Positions 14,172 through 21,707 of a stretch of DNA of 36,082 bases are shown piece by piece; position 1 is the stretch's first letter, and each line of letters begins with the position of its first letter. This stretch comes from Streptomyces sp. AC558_RSS880 (GTDB lineage: Bacteria > Actinomycetota > Actinomycetes > Streptomycetales > Streptomycetaceae): assembly GCF_019049255.1 (NCBI RefSeq), contig NZ_JAGMUJ010000197.1:1-36082 (forward strand), in the 5' to 3' direction. The notes below the pieces were generated by a model, which was given only the letters and a program-made list of their open reading frames with translations, was not told the origin of the DNA and made no database searches. The position numbers and the translations under genes were made by a program.

Positions 14172-16025
14172 TCAGCCCAGCTTGCTGACGTCCCGCACCG
14201 CTCCCTTGTCCGCGCTGGTCGCCATCGCCGCGTACGCCTTCAGGGCGGCGGAGACCTTGCGGTCGCGGTTCTTCGGGGCGTACCGGCCGTTCAGGGCCTG
14301 CTCGCGGCGGGTCAGTTCCGCCTCGTCGACCAGCAGCTCGATCGAGCGGCTCGGGATGTCGATGCGGATGCGGTCGCCGTCCTCGACCAGGGCGATGGTG
14401 CCGCCCGAGGCCGCCTCCGGGGAGGCGTGGCCGATGGACAGGCCGGACGTGCCGCCGGAGAAGCGGCCGTCGGTGATCAGGGCGCAGGCCTTTCCGAGGC
14501 CGCGGCTCTTCAGGTACGACGTCGGGTAGAGCATCTCCTGCATGCCGGGGCCGCCCTTGGGGCCCTCGTAGCGGATGACGACGACGTCGCCCTCCTTGAC
14601 CTGCTTGGTGAGGATCTTCTCGACGGCTTCGTCCTGCGACTCGCAGACGACCGCCGGGCCCTCGAAGGTCCAGATGGACTCGTCGACGCCGGCCGTCTTC
14701 ACGACGCAGCCGTCGACGGCGAGGTTGCCGCGCAGCACCGCCAGGCCGCCGTCCTTGGAGTAGGCGTGCTCGGCGGAGCGGATGCAGCCGCCCTCGGCGT
14801 CCTCGTCCAGGGAGTCCCAGCGCTCGGACTGGGAGAAGGCCTCGGCGGAGCGGACGCAGCCGGGGGCCGCGTGCCACAGTTCCACCGCCTCCTGGGAGGG
14901 GGAGCCGCCGCGGACGTCCCAGGTCTTCAGCCAGTCGGCCAGGGACGGGCTGTGGACGGCGTGGACGTCCTCGTTGAGCAGGCCCGCGCGGTGCAGCTCG
15001 CCGAGGAGGGCGGGGATGCCGCCCGCGCGGTGCACGTCCTCCATGTAGTACGTGCGGTCCTTGGCGACGTTCGGGGCGACTTTGGCCAGGCAGGGGACGC
15101 GGCGCGAGAGGGCGTCCATCTCGGTGAGGCCGAAGGGGACCTCCGCCTCCTGGGCGGCGGCCAGCAGGTGCAGGATCGTGTTGGTGGAGCCGCCCATCGC
15201 GATGTCGAGCGCCATGGCGTTCTCGAAGGCCGCGGGGGTGGCGATGTTGCGGGGCAGGACCGAGTCGTCGTCCTGCTCGTAGTAGCGGCGGGTGAGGTCC
15301 ATGACCGTGCGCGCGGCGTTCTCGTAGAGCGCCTTGCGGGCGGTGTGGGTGGCCAGGACCGAGCCGTTGCCGGGCAGGGAGAGGCCGATGGCCTCGGTGA
15401 GGCAGTTCATCGAGTTGGCGGTGAACATGCCGGAACAGGAGCCGCAGGTCGGGCAGGCGTTCTCCTCGATGCGCAGGACGTCCGCGTCGGAGACCTTGTC
15501 GTTGGCCGCCTCGACCATGGCGTCGACCAGGTCCAGCGTGCGGACCGTGCCGTCGACCAGGGTGGCGCGGCCGGACTCCATCGGGCCGCCGGAGACGAAC
15601 ACCGTGGGGATGTTCAGGCGCAGGGCCGCGTTGAGCATGCCCGGGGTGATCTTGTCGCAGTTGGAGATGCAGATCAGGGCGTCCGCGCGGTGCGCCTCGA
15701 CCATGTACTCCACGCTGTCCGCGATCAGGTCGCGGGAGGGCAGGGAGTACAGCATGCCGCCGTGGCCCATCGCGATGCCGTCGTCGACGGCGATGGTGTT
15801 GAACTCGCGCGGGATGCCGCCGGCCGCGGTCACCGCCTCGCTGACGATCCGGCCGACCGGGGCGAGGTGGGTGTGGCCGGGGACGAACTCCGTGAAGCTG
15901 TTGGCGACGGCGATGATCGGCTTCCGCCCGATGTCCGCGCCGGGTACACCGGAGGCACGCATAAGGGCGCGGGCGCCCGCCATGTTGCGGCCGTGGGTGA
16001 CTGTGCGGGACCTCAGTTCGGGCAT
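14172..16025 (-). CDS. ilvD: Dihydroxy-acid dehydratase
   Basis: Iron-sulfur enzyme of valine, leucine and isoleucine synthesis, dehydrating 2,3-dihydroxy-acids to 2-keto acids in the cytoplasm. The 617-residue product has the long bacterial IlvD length. Family signatures are intact: CISNCDKITPGMLNAALRLN, and CPTCGSCSGMFTANSMNCLTEAIGLSLPGNG with the cluster-binding cysteines. The C-terminal ITDGRFSGGTSGLSIGHASPEAASGG is also diagnostic. The ATG at 16025 (MPELRSRTVTHGRNMAGARAL) has a GGAG about 10 bases upstream. The 134-bp spacer to the TetR gene has no branched-chain leader peptide that I could find, so attenuation as in enterobacteria is not supported. Confidence 0.98.
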   Translation of the reverse strand: MPELRSRTVTHGRNMAGARALMRASGVPGADIGRKPIIAVANSFTEFVPGHTHLAPVGRIVSEAVTAAGGIPREFNTIAVDDGIAMGHGGMLYSLPSRDLIADSVEYMVEAHRADALICISNCDKITPGMLNAALRLNIPTVFVSGGPMESGRATLVDGTVRTLDLVDAMVEAANDKVSDADVLRIEENACPTCGSCSGMFTANSMNCLTEAIGLSLPGNGSVLATHTARKALYENAARTVMDLTRRYYEQDDDSVLPRNIATPAAFENAMALDIAMGGSTNTILHLLAAAQEAEVPFGLTEMDALSRRVPCLAKVAPNVAKDRTYYMEDVHRAGGIPALLGELHRAGLLNEDVHAVHSPSLADWLKTWDVRGGSPSQEAVELWHAAPGCVRSAEAFSQSERWDSLDEDAEGGCIRSAEHAYSKDGGLAVLRGNLAVDGCVVKTAGVDESIWTFEGPAVVCESQDEAVEKILTKQVKEGDVVVIRYEGPKGGPGMQEMLYPTSYLKSRGLGKACALITDGRFSGGTSGLSIGHASPEAASGGTIALVEDGDRIRIDIPSRSIELLVDEAELTRREQALNGRYAPKNRDRKVSAALKAYAAMATSADKGAVRDVSKLG

Positions 16026-16159
16026 CGTCGCTCGCTCCTTCGGAGAGTTATGACTGTCGTCGAGCGTACGCCGGTCATCCAGAGGGCGGGACGAGGTGTC
16101 CGGAATGCGGGACGAATGTCTCAGCGCACGCGGGTCGGGTGTCCCGGTCCGAAGGAGCG

Positions 16160-16849
16160 TCAGCCTCCGGTGAGGTGCCCCTGCACCACCGGTGCCACCC
16201 GCTCGACGATCTGCTCGGCGTCCGCCGAGGCCAGCGGCTCCACCTTGATCACGTACCGGATCATCGCGATGCCGACCAGTTGCGCGGCGGCGAGCTCGGC
16301 GCGCAGCTCCGCGTCCGGGACGCCGAGCTGTCCGGCGATCCGGCGCAGCAGCTGGCTGGCGATCAGGCGGCGGAAGACACCGGCCGCGATCTCGTTGTTC
16401 ACGGCGGAGCGGACGATCGCGAGCAGCGGGGCCCGAGTGACCGGGCTCTCCCAGAGCCCGATGATCATCCGTGTCATCCGTTCGCCCACCTCGTCGAGCG
16501 GTCCGTCGAGAACCGTGTCCCGCGCGGTGAGCACCGGCGCGAAGGCGACCTCCACGGCGGCCTCGAACACCTGCTCCTTGGTGCCGAAGTAGTGGTGCAC
16601 CAGCGCGGAGTCGACCCCGGCCGACTTGGCGATGCCCCGGACGGACGTCTTCTCGTACCCCCGCGCGGAGAACTCCTCGCGGGCCGCGTCGAGGATGCGG
16701 TCCCGGGTGCCGGCCGATTCCGTACGGGGCGGACGGCCGCGGCGCCGGGCGGTGCCGTCGCTCCGCGTGGGGGTGCCGTCGCTCGCGGAGGCGTCCGGGC
16801 CGTCGCTCGCGGACACGTCCGGGCCGTCGCTCGCGGTGCGGCCGGTCAT
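16160..16849 (-). CDS. TetR-family transcriptional regulator with N-terminal repeats
   Basis: A 229-residue regulator. The TetR helix-turn-helix is clear in RDRILDAAREEFSARGYEKTSVRGIAKSAGVDSALVHHYFGTKEQVFEAAVEVAF, followed by a helical ligand/dimer domain of the TetR_C type. The first about 35 residues are unusual: tandem SDGPDxSA repeats encoded by a 24-bp DNA repeat (16775 onward), then an RRRGRPP basic patch. The ATG overlaps the stop of the upstream TIM-barrel gene by four bases (ATGA), so both are co-translated. ilvD follows 134 bp downstream. The target genes are probably its operon, but no ligand can be inferred. Confidence 0.92.
   Translation of the reverse strand: MTGRTASDGPDVSASDGPDASASDGTPTRSDGTARRRGRPPRTESAGTRDRILDAAREEFSARGYEKTSVRGIAKSAGVDSALVHHYFGTKEQVFEAAVEVAFAPVLTARDTVLDGPLDEVGERMTRMIIGLWESPVTRAPLLAIVRSAVNNEIAAGVFRRLIASQLLRRIAGQLGVPDAELRAELAAAQLVGIAMIRYVIKVEPLASADAEQIVERVAPVVQGHLTGG
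16775..16836 (-). repeat. 24-bp tandem repeat inside the TetR gene
   Basis: The 24-bp units at 16775-16798 and 16799-16822 differ at only two positions, and a partial third follows; a diverged copy precedes them. The period is a multiple of three, so each unit encodes the same eight residues (SDGPDxSA), and unit gain or loss would keep the frame. It forms a flexible acidic N-terminal tail ahead of the helix-turn-helix. Confidence 0.8.
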
Positions 16850-17685
16850 CGCCGCGGCACCTCGATCGCGGAGGCGGCGGAGGACAGGTGCCGGCGGGTG
16901 AACGCCAGCGCCTCGGCCAGGTCGGCCTCGCGCTCCGCGCTCGACATGGCCCGGCGGGTGTTGACCTCGATGACGACATGACCGTCGAAGCCGCTCGACG
17001 CGAGGCGCTCCAGCACCTCGGCGCAGGGCTGGTCGCCGCGGCCGGGCACCAGGTGCTCGTCCTTGGCGGAACCCTTGCCGTCGGCGAGGTGGACGTGGCC
17101 GAGGCGGTCGCCCATGCGGTCGATCATCTGCAGGGCGTCGGTGCGGGCGGTCGAGGCGTGGCTGAGGTCGATCGTGAAGTGGCGGTAGTCCTCCTTGGTG
17201 ACGTCCCAGTCGGGGGCGTACGCGAGCATCTCGCGGTCGCGGTAGCGCCAGGGGTACATGTTCTCCACCGCGAACCGCACGTCCGTCTCGCCGGCCATCC
17301 GCCAGACGCCCTCCACGAAGTCGCGGGCGTACTGCCGCTGCCAGCGGAAGGGGGGATGGACGACGACCGTGCCGGCGCCGAGCTTCTCGGCGGCGGCCTG
17401 GGCCCGCTGGAGCTTGGTCCAGGGGTCGGTGGACCACACGCGCTGCGTGATGAGCAGGCAGGGCGCGTGGACGGCCAGGATGGGGATGCGGTGGTAGTCG
17501 CTGAGTCTGCGCAGCGCCTCGATGTCCTGGCTGACCGGATCGGTCCACACCATGACCTCGACGCCGTCGTACCCGAGGCGTGCGGCCATCTCGAAGGCCG
17601 TCGCCGTCGACTCCGGGTAGACGGAGGCCGTCGACAGGGCGACCTTCGCATCCGGGATGCGGACTACGTCCCTTGGTTCTGCCAC
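16846..17685 (-). CDS. TIM-barrel sugar phosphate isomerase/epimerase-like protein
   Basis: A 279-residue xylose-isomerase-like (AP endonuclease 2 superfamily) TIM barrel. Strands and metal-ligand positions are visible as LGYDGVEVMVW, ILAVHAPCLLITQ, VVVHPPFRWQ, RFAVENMYPWRYRD, FTIDLSHAST, LGHVHLADGKG and GHVVIEVNTRR, with His, Glu and Asp residues suited to bind divalent metals. The family includes sugar epimerases, hydroxypyruvate isomerase and endonuclease IV; the substrate is not identifiable. It starts at GTG 17685 close to GAGG. It overlaps the TetR gene by four bases and lies 81 bp downstream of the Ppx/GppA gene, so all may form one transcript. Confidence 0.9.
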   Translation of the reverse strand: MAEPRDVVRIPDAKVALSTASVYPESTATAFEMAARLGYDGVEVMVWTDPVSQDIEALRRLSDYHRIPILAVHAPCLLITQRVWSTDPWTKLQRAQAAAEKLGAGTVVVHPPFRWQRQYARDFVEGVWRMAGETDVRFAVENMYPWRYRDREMLAYAPDWDVTKEDYRHFTIDLSHASTARTDALQMIDRMGDRLGHVHLADGKGSAKDEHLVPGRGDQPCAEVLERLASSGFDGHVVIEVNTRRAMSSAEREADLAEALAFTRRHLSSAASAIEVPRR

Positions 17686-17766
17686 GAGCCTCAGATTACG
17701 GGGTGGGGCCGGGTGGGTGCGGGGTGCCCGTTCGCCGTTGTGGCGTTTGTCATGAGCGGAAGGCCG

Positions 17767-18699
17767 CTATCCCTGGCCCATGTGATCCAGTCTGCGGAGT
17801 ATCACGCCCTCCCGCAGGGCCCAGGGGCAGATCTCCAGGCGTTCCACGCCGAACAGGTCCATGGCGCCCTCCGCGACCAGGGCCCCGGCGACCAGCTGGC
17901 CCGCGCGGGCCTCGGAGACGCCGGGCAGTTCGGCGCGCTCGGCGGCGGCCATGGCGGCGAGCCTGGGCACCCAGGCCTCCAGGGACTCCCGTTTCAGCTC
18001 GCGCTGGACGTACAGGCCCTCGGCGGAGCCGGGGGCGCCGGCGATGCGGGCGAGCTGCCTGAAGGTCTTGGAGGTGGCCACCACGTGGTCGGGTGCGCCG
18101 AAGCGGCTGAACTCCCCGACCGTGCGGGCTATCTCGGTGCGGACGTGGCGGCGCAGCGCGCGCACGTCGTCCGGCTCGGGCGGGTCGCCGGGCAGCCGGG
18201 CGGCGGTGAGGCGGCCGGCGCCGAGCGGCAGGGACGCCGTGGCGTCGGGCTCCTCGTCCATGCCGTAGGCGATCTCCAGGGAGCCGCCGCCGATGTCGAT
18301 GACGAGCAGTTTCCCGGCCGACCAGCCGAACCAGCGGCGGGCGGCGAGGAAGGTGAGCCGGGCCTCCTCCTCGCCGCTGAGCACCTGCAGCTCGACCCCG
18401 GTCTCCTCGCGCACGCGCGTGAGCACGTCGTCGGCGTTGTACGCGTCGCGCACCGCGGAGGTCGCGAACGGCAGCAGTTCCTCGACGCCCTTGTCCTCGG
18501 CCGCCCGGAGCGCGTCGTGGACGACCGCGACCAGCCGGTCGACCCCGTCGGGGCCGATGGCCCCGTTGGCGTCGAGGAGCTGGGCGAGGCGCAGTTCCGC
18601 CTTGTGCGAGTGCGCGGGCAGCGGGCGCGCGCCGGGATGCGCGTCCACCACCAGCAGGTGCACCGTGTTCGAACCCACGTCGAGGACACCGAGTCTCAT
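17767..18699 (-). CDS. Ppx/GppA-family exopolyphosphatase or pppGpp phosphatase
   Basis: A 310-residue member of the ASKHA phosphatase family. The N-terminal phosphate-binding loop VLDVGSNTVHLLVVDA (residues 5-20), FATSAVRDAYNADDVL and the second loop LLVIDIGGGSLEIAYG are all conserved. These enzymes remove terminal phosphates from polyphosphate or convert pppGpp to ppGpp. The protein lacks the long C-terminal domain of enterobacterial Ppx and matches the short actinobacterial form, so which substrate it uses is open. The ATG at 18699 gives the classic MRLGVLDVGSNT start. It is divergent from the Cys-rich protein gene and leads a possible operon with the isomerase and TetR genes. Confidence 0.93.
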   Translation of the reverse strand: MRLGVLDVGSNTVHLLVVDAHPGARPLPAHSHKAELRLAQLLDANGAIGPDGVDRLVAVVHDALRAAEDKGVEELLPFATSAVRDAYNADDVLTRVREETGVELQVLSGEEEARLTFLAARRWFGWSAGKLLVIDIGGGSLEIAYGMDEEPDATASLPLGAGRLTAARLPGDPPEPDDVRALRRHVRTEIARTVGEFSRFGAPDHVVATSKTFRQLARIAGAPGSAEGLYVQRELKRESLEAWVPRLAAMAAAERAELPGVSEARAGQLVAGALVAEGAMDLFGVERLEICPWALREGVILRRLDHMGQG

Positions 18700-18794
18700 G
18701 CACCGAACGCTACTGCCCGCCGCACGGTGTGATGCCCTGCCTGCGGTGGTCGAGCCGGTCCCGGCGGAGGGCGCGGGCGACTTACCCTGGACGG

Positions 18795-19667
18795 GTGCCA
18801 AAGACGAAAAAGGCGAAGGACGACAAGACGGACAAGAAGGCCAAGAAGGACAAGAAGGCCGGACTGGCCGAGGGTTCTTCGCGGGTGACAGCACCACGGG
18901 CGCCGGGAACGGCGCCGGTGGACGACGAGAAGGGGCTCGACTTCGCCCGCGCGTGGGTGGAGTTTCCCGATCCGGCGGACGACGAGCAGGTCTTCCGCTG
19001 TGATCTGACCTGGCTGACCTCTCGCTGGAACTGCATCTTCGGCAGCGGCTGCCAGGGCATCCAGGCGGGCCGCGCGGACGACGGCTGCTGCACCCTGGGC
19101 GCGCACTTCTCGGACGAGGACGACGAGAAGCGGGTCGCCGGACACGTGGCGAGGCTCACACCGGACATCTGGCAGCACCACGCGGAGGGCACGAAGAACG
19201 GCTGGGTCTCCGAGGACGAGGACGGCGACCGTCAGACCCGTCCGTTCCAGGGCTCGTGCATCTTCCAGAACCGGCCGGGCTTCGCGGGCGGCATGGGCTG
19301 CTCGCTGCACATCCTCGCCCTGAAGGAGGGCCGGGAGCCGCTGGAGACCAAGCCGGACGTGTGCTGGCAGCTGCCCGTCCGGCGGACCTACGACTGGATC
19401 GACCGGCCCGACGACACGCGCGTGCTGCAGGTGTCGATCGGTGAGTACGACCGTCGGGGCTGGGGCCCGGGCGGCCACGACCTGCACTGGTGGTGCACCT
19501 CGGCCACCTCGGCGCACGGCGCCGGGGACCCGGTGTACGTCTCCTACCGCGCGGAGCTGACCGAGCTGATGGGCAAGGCGGGCTACGACCGTCTGGTCGA
19601 GCTGTGCGAGGAACGGCTGGCCTCGCAGCTGCCCCTGCTGGCCCCGCATCCGGCGGACCCCGCCTGA
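18795..19667 (+). CDS. Cys-rich conserved actinobacterial protein with Lys-rich N-terminus
   Basis: A 290-residue protein I cannot assign to a named function. The first about 22 residues after the GTG are a highly basic tail (PKTKKAKDDKTDKKAKKDKK) that could bind nucleic acid or membrane. The rest holds ten cysteines in clusters (NCIFGSGCQG, DDGCCTLGAHF, GSCIFQN, MGCSLH, DVCWQLP, HWWCTSA), suggesting a metal site of the zinc/iron-chelating type. No membrane segment is seen. The GTG at 18795 is chosen because TACCCT (18783-18788) ends six bases before it and no Shine-Dalgarno exists, so the mRNA is probably leaderless. It converges on the sigma-like gene with a 35-bp gap. Confidence 0.85.
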   Translation: MPKTKKAKDDKTDKKAKKDKKAGLAEGSSRVTAPRAPGTAPVDDEKGLDFARAWVEFPDPADDEQVFRCDLTWLTSRWNCIFGSGCQGIQAGRADDGCCTLGAHFSDEDDEKRVAGHVARLTPDIWQHHAEGTKNGWVSEDEDGDRQTRPFQGSCIFQNRPGFAGGMGCSLHILALKEGREPLETKPDVCWQLPVRRTYDWIDRPDDTRVLQVSIGEYDRRGWGPGGHDLHWWCTSATSAHGAGDPVYVSYRAELTELMGKAGYDRLVELCEERLASQLPLLAPHPADPA

Positions 19668-19702
19668 CGTTCCCGGAAGGACGTGACCGGGCTCGGGGCG
19701 TC

Positions 19703-21436
19703 TCACCCGGTGGGCGGCGCCGGGTCCTCCGGGCCGGTCGTCACCGGGTCGGAGGGGGCGGGGCCGCCCGTCGTGGGGTCCGGGCCGGGCGAGGACGGCG
19801 GGTCGCCCGGAGCGGGCTGCGAGGGCGCCGGTGTCGTGGGCGTCGGCTCCGGTCCTGGCGACGACGGAGGCGGGCCGCTCGGTGTGCCGGGGTGCGCGGT
19901 GCCCGGGCCGCCGGGGTGGCCGGAGGGCGAACCGCCGCCCGGGGCGGAGGGTGCGGGACCGTGGCCGTCGATGGTCACGACGGAACCGGCGGGTGAGATC
20001 GCCACGGTCGCGCTCCAGCGGCCGGAGGGCTCGCGCAGCTGGTCGACGTACACCCTGACCGTCACCGACTCGCCGGGCGCGAGCGTGCCCGACGACCGGC
20101 TCGGATAGAGCCAGGACGCTCCCGTCGACACGGACCAGCGGACCGGTTCGGCACCCGTCGCGGTCAGGGTGATCAGCGTGGTGTCGCCGCTGTGGCCGGC
20201 CGTGACGCCCAGCGCGGCGGCGCCCTCGCGCCCGGCTCCGGCGACGCTCACGACCTCCACGGACACGTCCGGCTCGCCGTCCTCACCGAATCCGGTGCCG
20301 GGCCGTGTGCTCGCGTTGCCGGTGCTCTCGTAGCCGCCCGCTCCCTCCCCCTCGAGGTCGAGGGGGCCGCCGTCCTCCCGCGCGAAGGCCGTGCGACCGT
20401 CCTGGGCCTCGCCCACCGGGGTGCCCCGGTAGGCGGCCCACAGGGCGAGCACCGGCGCGGCGACGACGGTGGCGACGACCGTCGTCGTGACGGCACGCGC
20501 GCGCAGCCGGTCCCGCCGGGCGACGCGGTCCTTGGGGTCCATCGGGAAACCGCGCCGGTCGAAGCGGGGCGCGGCGCCGCGCCCGCGCGGGTGGTGCGCC
20601 ATGGCGGCGTGCAGGGCCGCTCCGGGCGCCGGGAGGACGGGGAGCGCGTCCGGTGTGACGCTGGTGCCGGGCCAGCGGCCGGGAACGGCCCGCCCGGCGG
20701 TACGGCGGCAGCGCGGGCAGTCGTCGACGTGCCGGACGAGCTCGCGGCGCAGGGTCGCGCTGAGCACGAACTGCCGGTCGCCGGTGAGATGCGCCACGCC
20801 CGGACAGGCGCCGGTCTCGACGACGGCGAGCGCCGCGCGGGTGCGTTCCACCTCGCAGGCCGCGGCGGCGAGCAGTTCGCGCGCGGCGGCCGGCTGCATG
20901 CCGAGCACGGCGGCGACCTCGTGGGCGGCGAGGTGGTGACGCACGGCGAGTTCGAGCGCCTCGCGCTGCTCGGGCGTGGTGCCGGCGGCCTCCGGCCAGG
21001 CCAGCTCGGCCAGTTCGCGGCGGCGCTGCTCCCGGACGTCCTCGGAGACGGCCGGGACGGTGGCGGTCCCGGCCGCCCGCCGGCCGGCGCGGCCCACGGC
21101 GTGGGTGGCCCGGCGTTTCTGCCTGGCCTCGGCCAGCTCGCGCAGACACGCCCAGCGGGCCAGGGCGTACAGCCAGGCCCTGCGGCTCCCGGGCTCCTCG
21201 GGGACGTGCCGCCCGCGGCGTTCCGCGAGCACGAGGACGTCGGCCAGGGCGGCGGTCGCCGCGTCGTGGTCGCACAGCACGGACAGGCAGTAGGTGAACA
21301 GGCCGTCCAGATCGGACTCGTAGCGGGTGGCCGGCCGCTGGGCCAGCGTGCGCGCGGCTCCGCGGTCGCGCACTTCCCGGTGCGTCCGGTGTGTTCCGGT
21401 CGTGCGGGTCGAGGTCTCCGGGCCGCTGCTCGTCAT
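19703..21436 (-). CDS. Membrane-tethered sigma-like/zinc-finger/BACON-like fusion protein
   Basis: A 577-residue protein of unusual build. Residues about 41-107 resemble sigma region 2 of ECF factors (FTYCLSVLCDHDAATAALADVLVLAERR and RRAWLYALARWACLRELAEA), and 155-205 a region-4-like helix-turn-helix (ALELAVRHHLAAHEVAAVLGMQPAAARELLAAA). A zinc-finger-like H-x3-C-x2-C (His236, Cys240, Cys243), as in ZAS anti-sigma factors, follows. One membrane span lies near 315-336. The outer part has a BACON/Ig-like domain (about 383-487: TGAEPVRWSVSTGASWLYPSRSSGTLAPGESVTVRV) and a Pro/Thr/Ser-rich tail. It may act as a one-protein sigma/anti-sigma sensor, or the sigma part may be degenerate. A -10 TACGGT (21448-21443, minus) lies six bases before the ATG: probably leaderless. 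Confidence 0.85.
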   Translation of the reverse strand: MTSSGPETSTRTTGTHRTHREVRDRGAARTLAQRPATRYESDLDGLFTYCLSVLCDHDAATAALADVLVLAERRGRHVPEEPGSRRAWLYALARWACLRELAEARQKRRATHAVGRAGRRAAGTATVPAVSEDVREQRRRELAELAWPEAAGTTPEQREALELAVRHHLAAHEVAAVLGMQPAAARELLAAAACEVERTRAALAVVETGACPGVAHLTGDRQFVLSATLRRELVRHVDDCPRCRRTAGRAVPGRWPGTSVTPDALPVLPAPGAALHAAMAHHPRGRGAAPRFDRRGFPMDPKDRVARRDRLRARAVTTTVVATVVAAPVLALWAAYRGTPVGEAQDGRTAFAREDGGPLDLEGEGAGGYESTGNASTRPGTGFGEDGEPDVSVEVVSVAGAGREGAAALGVTAGHSGDTTLITLTATGAEPVRWSVSTGASWLYPSRSSGTLAPGESVTVRVYVDQLREPSGRWSATVAISPAGSVVTIDGHGPAPSAPGGGSPSGHPGGPGTAHPGTPSGPPPSSPGPEPTPTTPAPSQPAPGDPPSSPGPDPTTGGPAPSDPVTTGPEDPAPPTG

Positions 21437-21555
21437 CCGGCGACCGTAGGCGGCGCGGGGCGGCGCCTTCCGGAGCCCTGCGCACTTTTAATCCGTACGG
21501 GTGAAACGATCCCTCTATCGGGGACAGGAACCTTTCGCTTCCCGTTCGCCGGCTC

Positions 21556-21640
21556 TCCGGGGCCGCCGCCCCGGACCCCGTTGCGGCCTGAACGGCCTCG
21601 TCCTCGGGCTCCCCCAGGGCCCCCGGACGGGCCGGAAACG
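21556..21640. repeat. Dispersed Streptomyces intergenic repeat, copy 2
   Basis: The hairpin TCCGGGG/CCCCGGA (21556-21562 with 21569-21575), then ACCCCGTTGCGGCCTGAACG, GCCTCGTCCTC and a CCCGGACGGGCC block repeat the order of parts found at 4204-4283. Here the element lies in a divergent gap (sigma-like gene left, radA right), so it is not acting as a gene-end terminator. The 271-bp gap holds no credible gene. Confidence 0.7.
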
Positions 21641-21707
21641 CCCGGTCCCGTGCGACGGGCAAGGGTGCGGACGTCCCGTTGTCAGTGGGTGCCGTTACCG
21701 TTTTCGC

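Noticed and set aside
16026..16159. Possible branched-chain leader peptide upstream of ilvD
   Set aside because: No frame with clustered Ile, Val or Leu codons followed by a terminator was found.
14079..16592. Long plus-strand frame of 837 codons opposite ilvD
   Set aside because: Gly/Val/Ala/Arg-rich shadow of ilvD without any recognisable domain.
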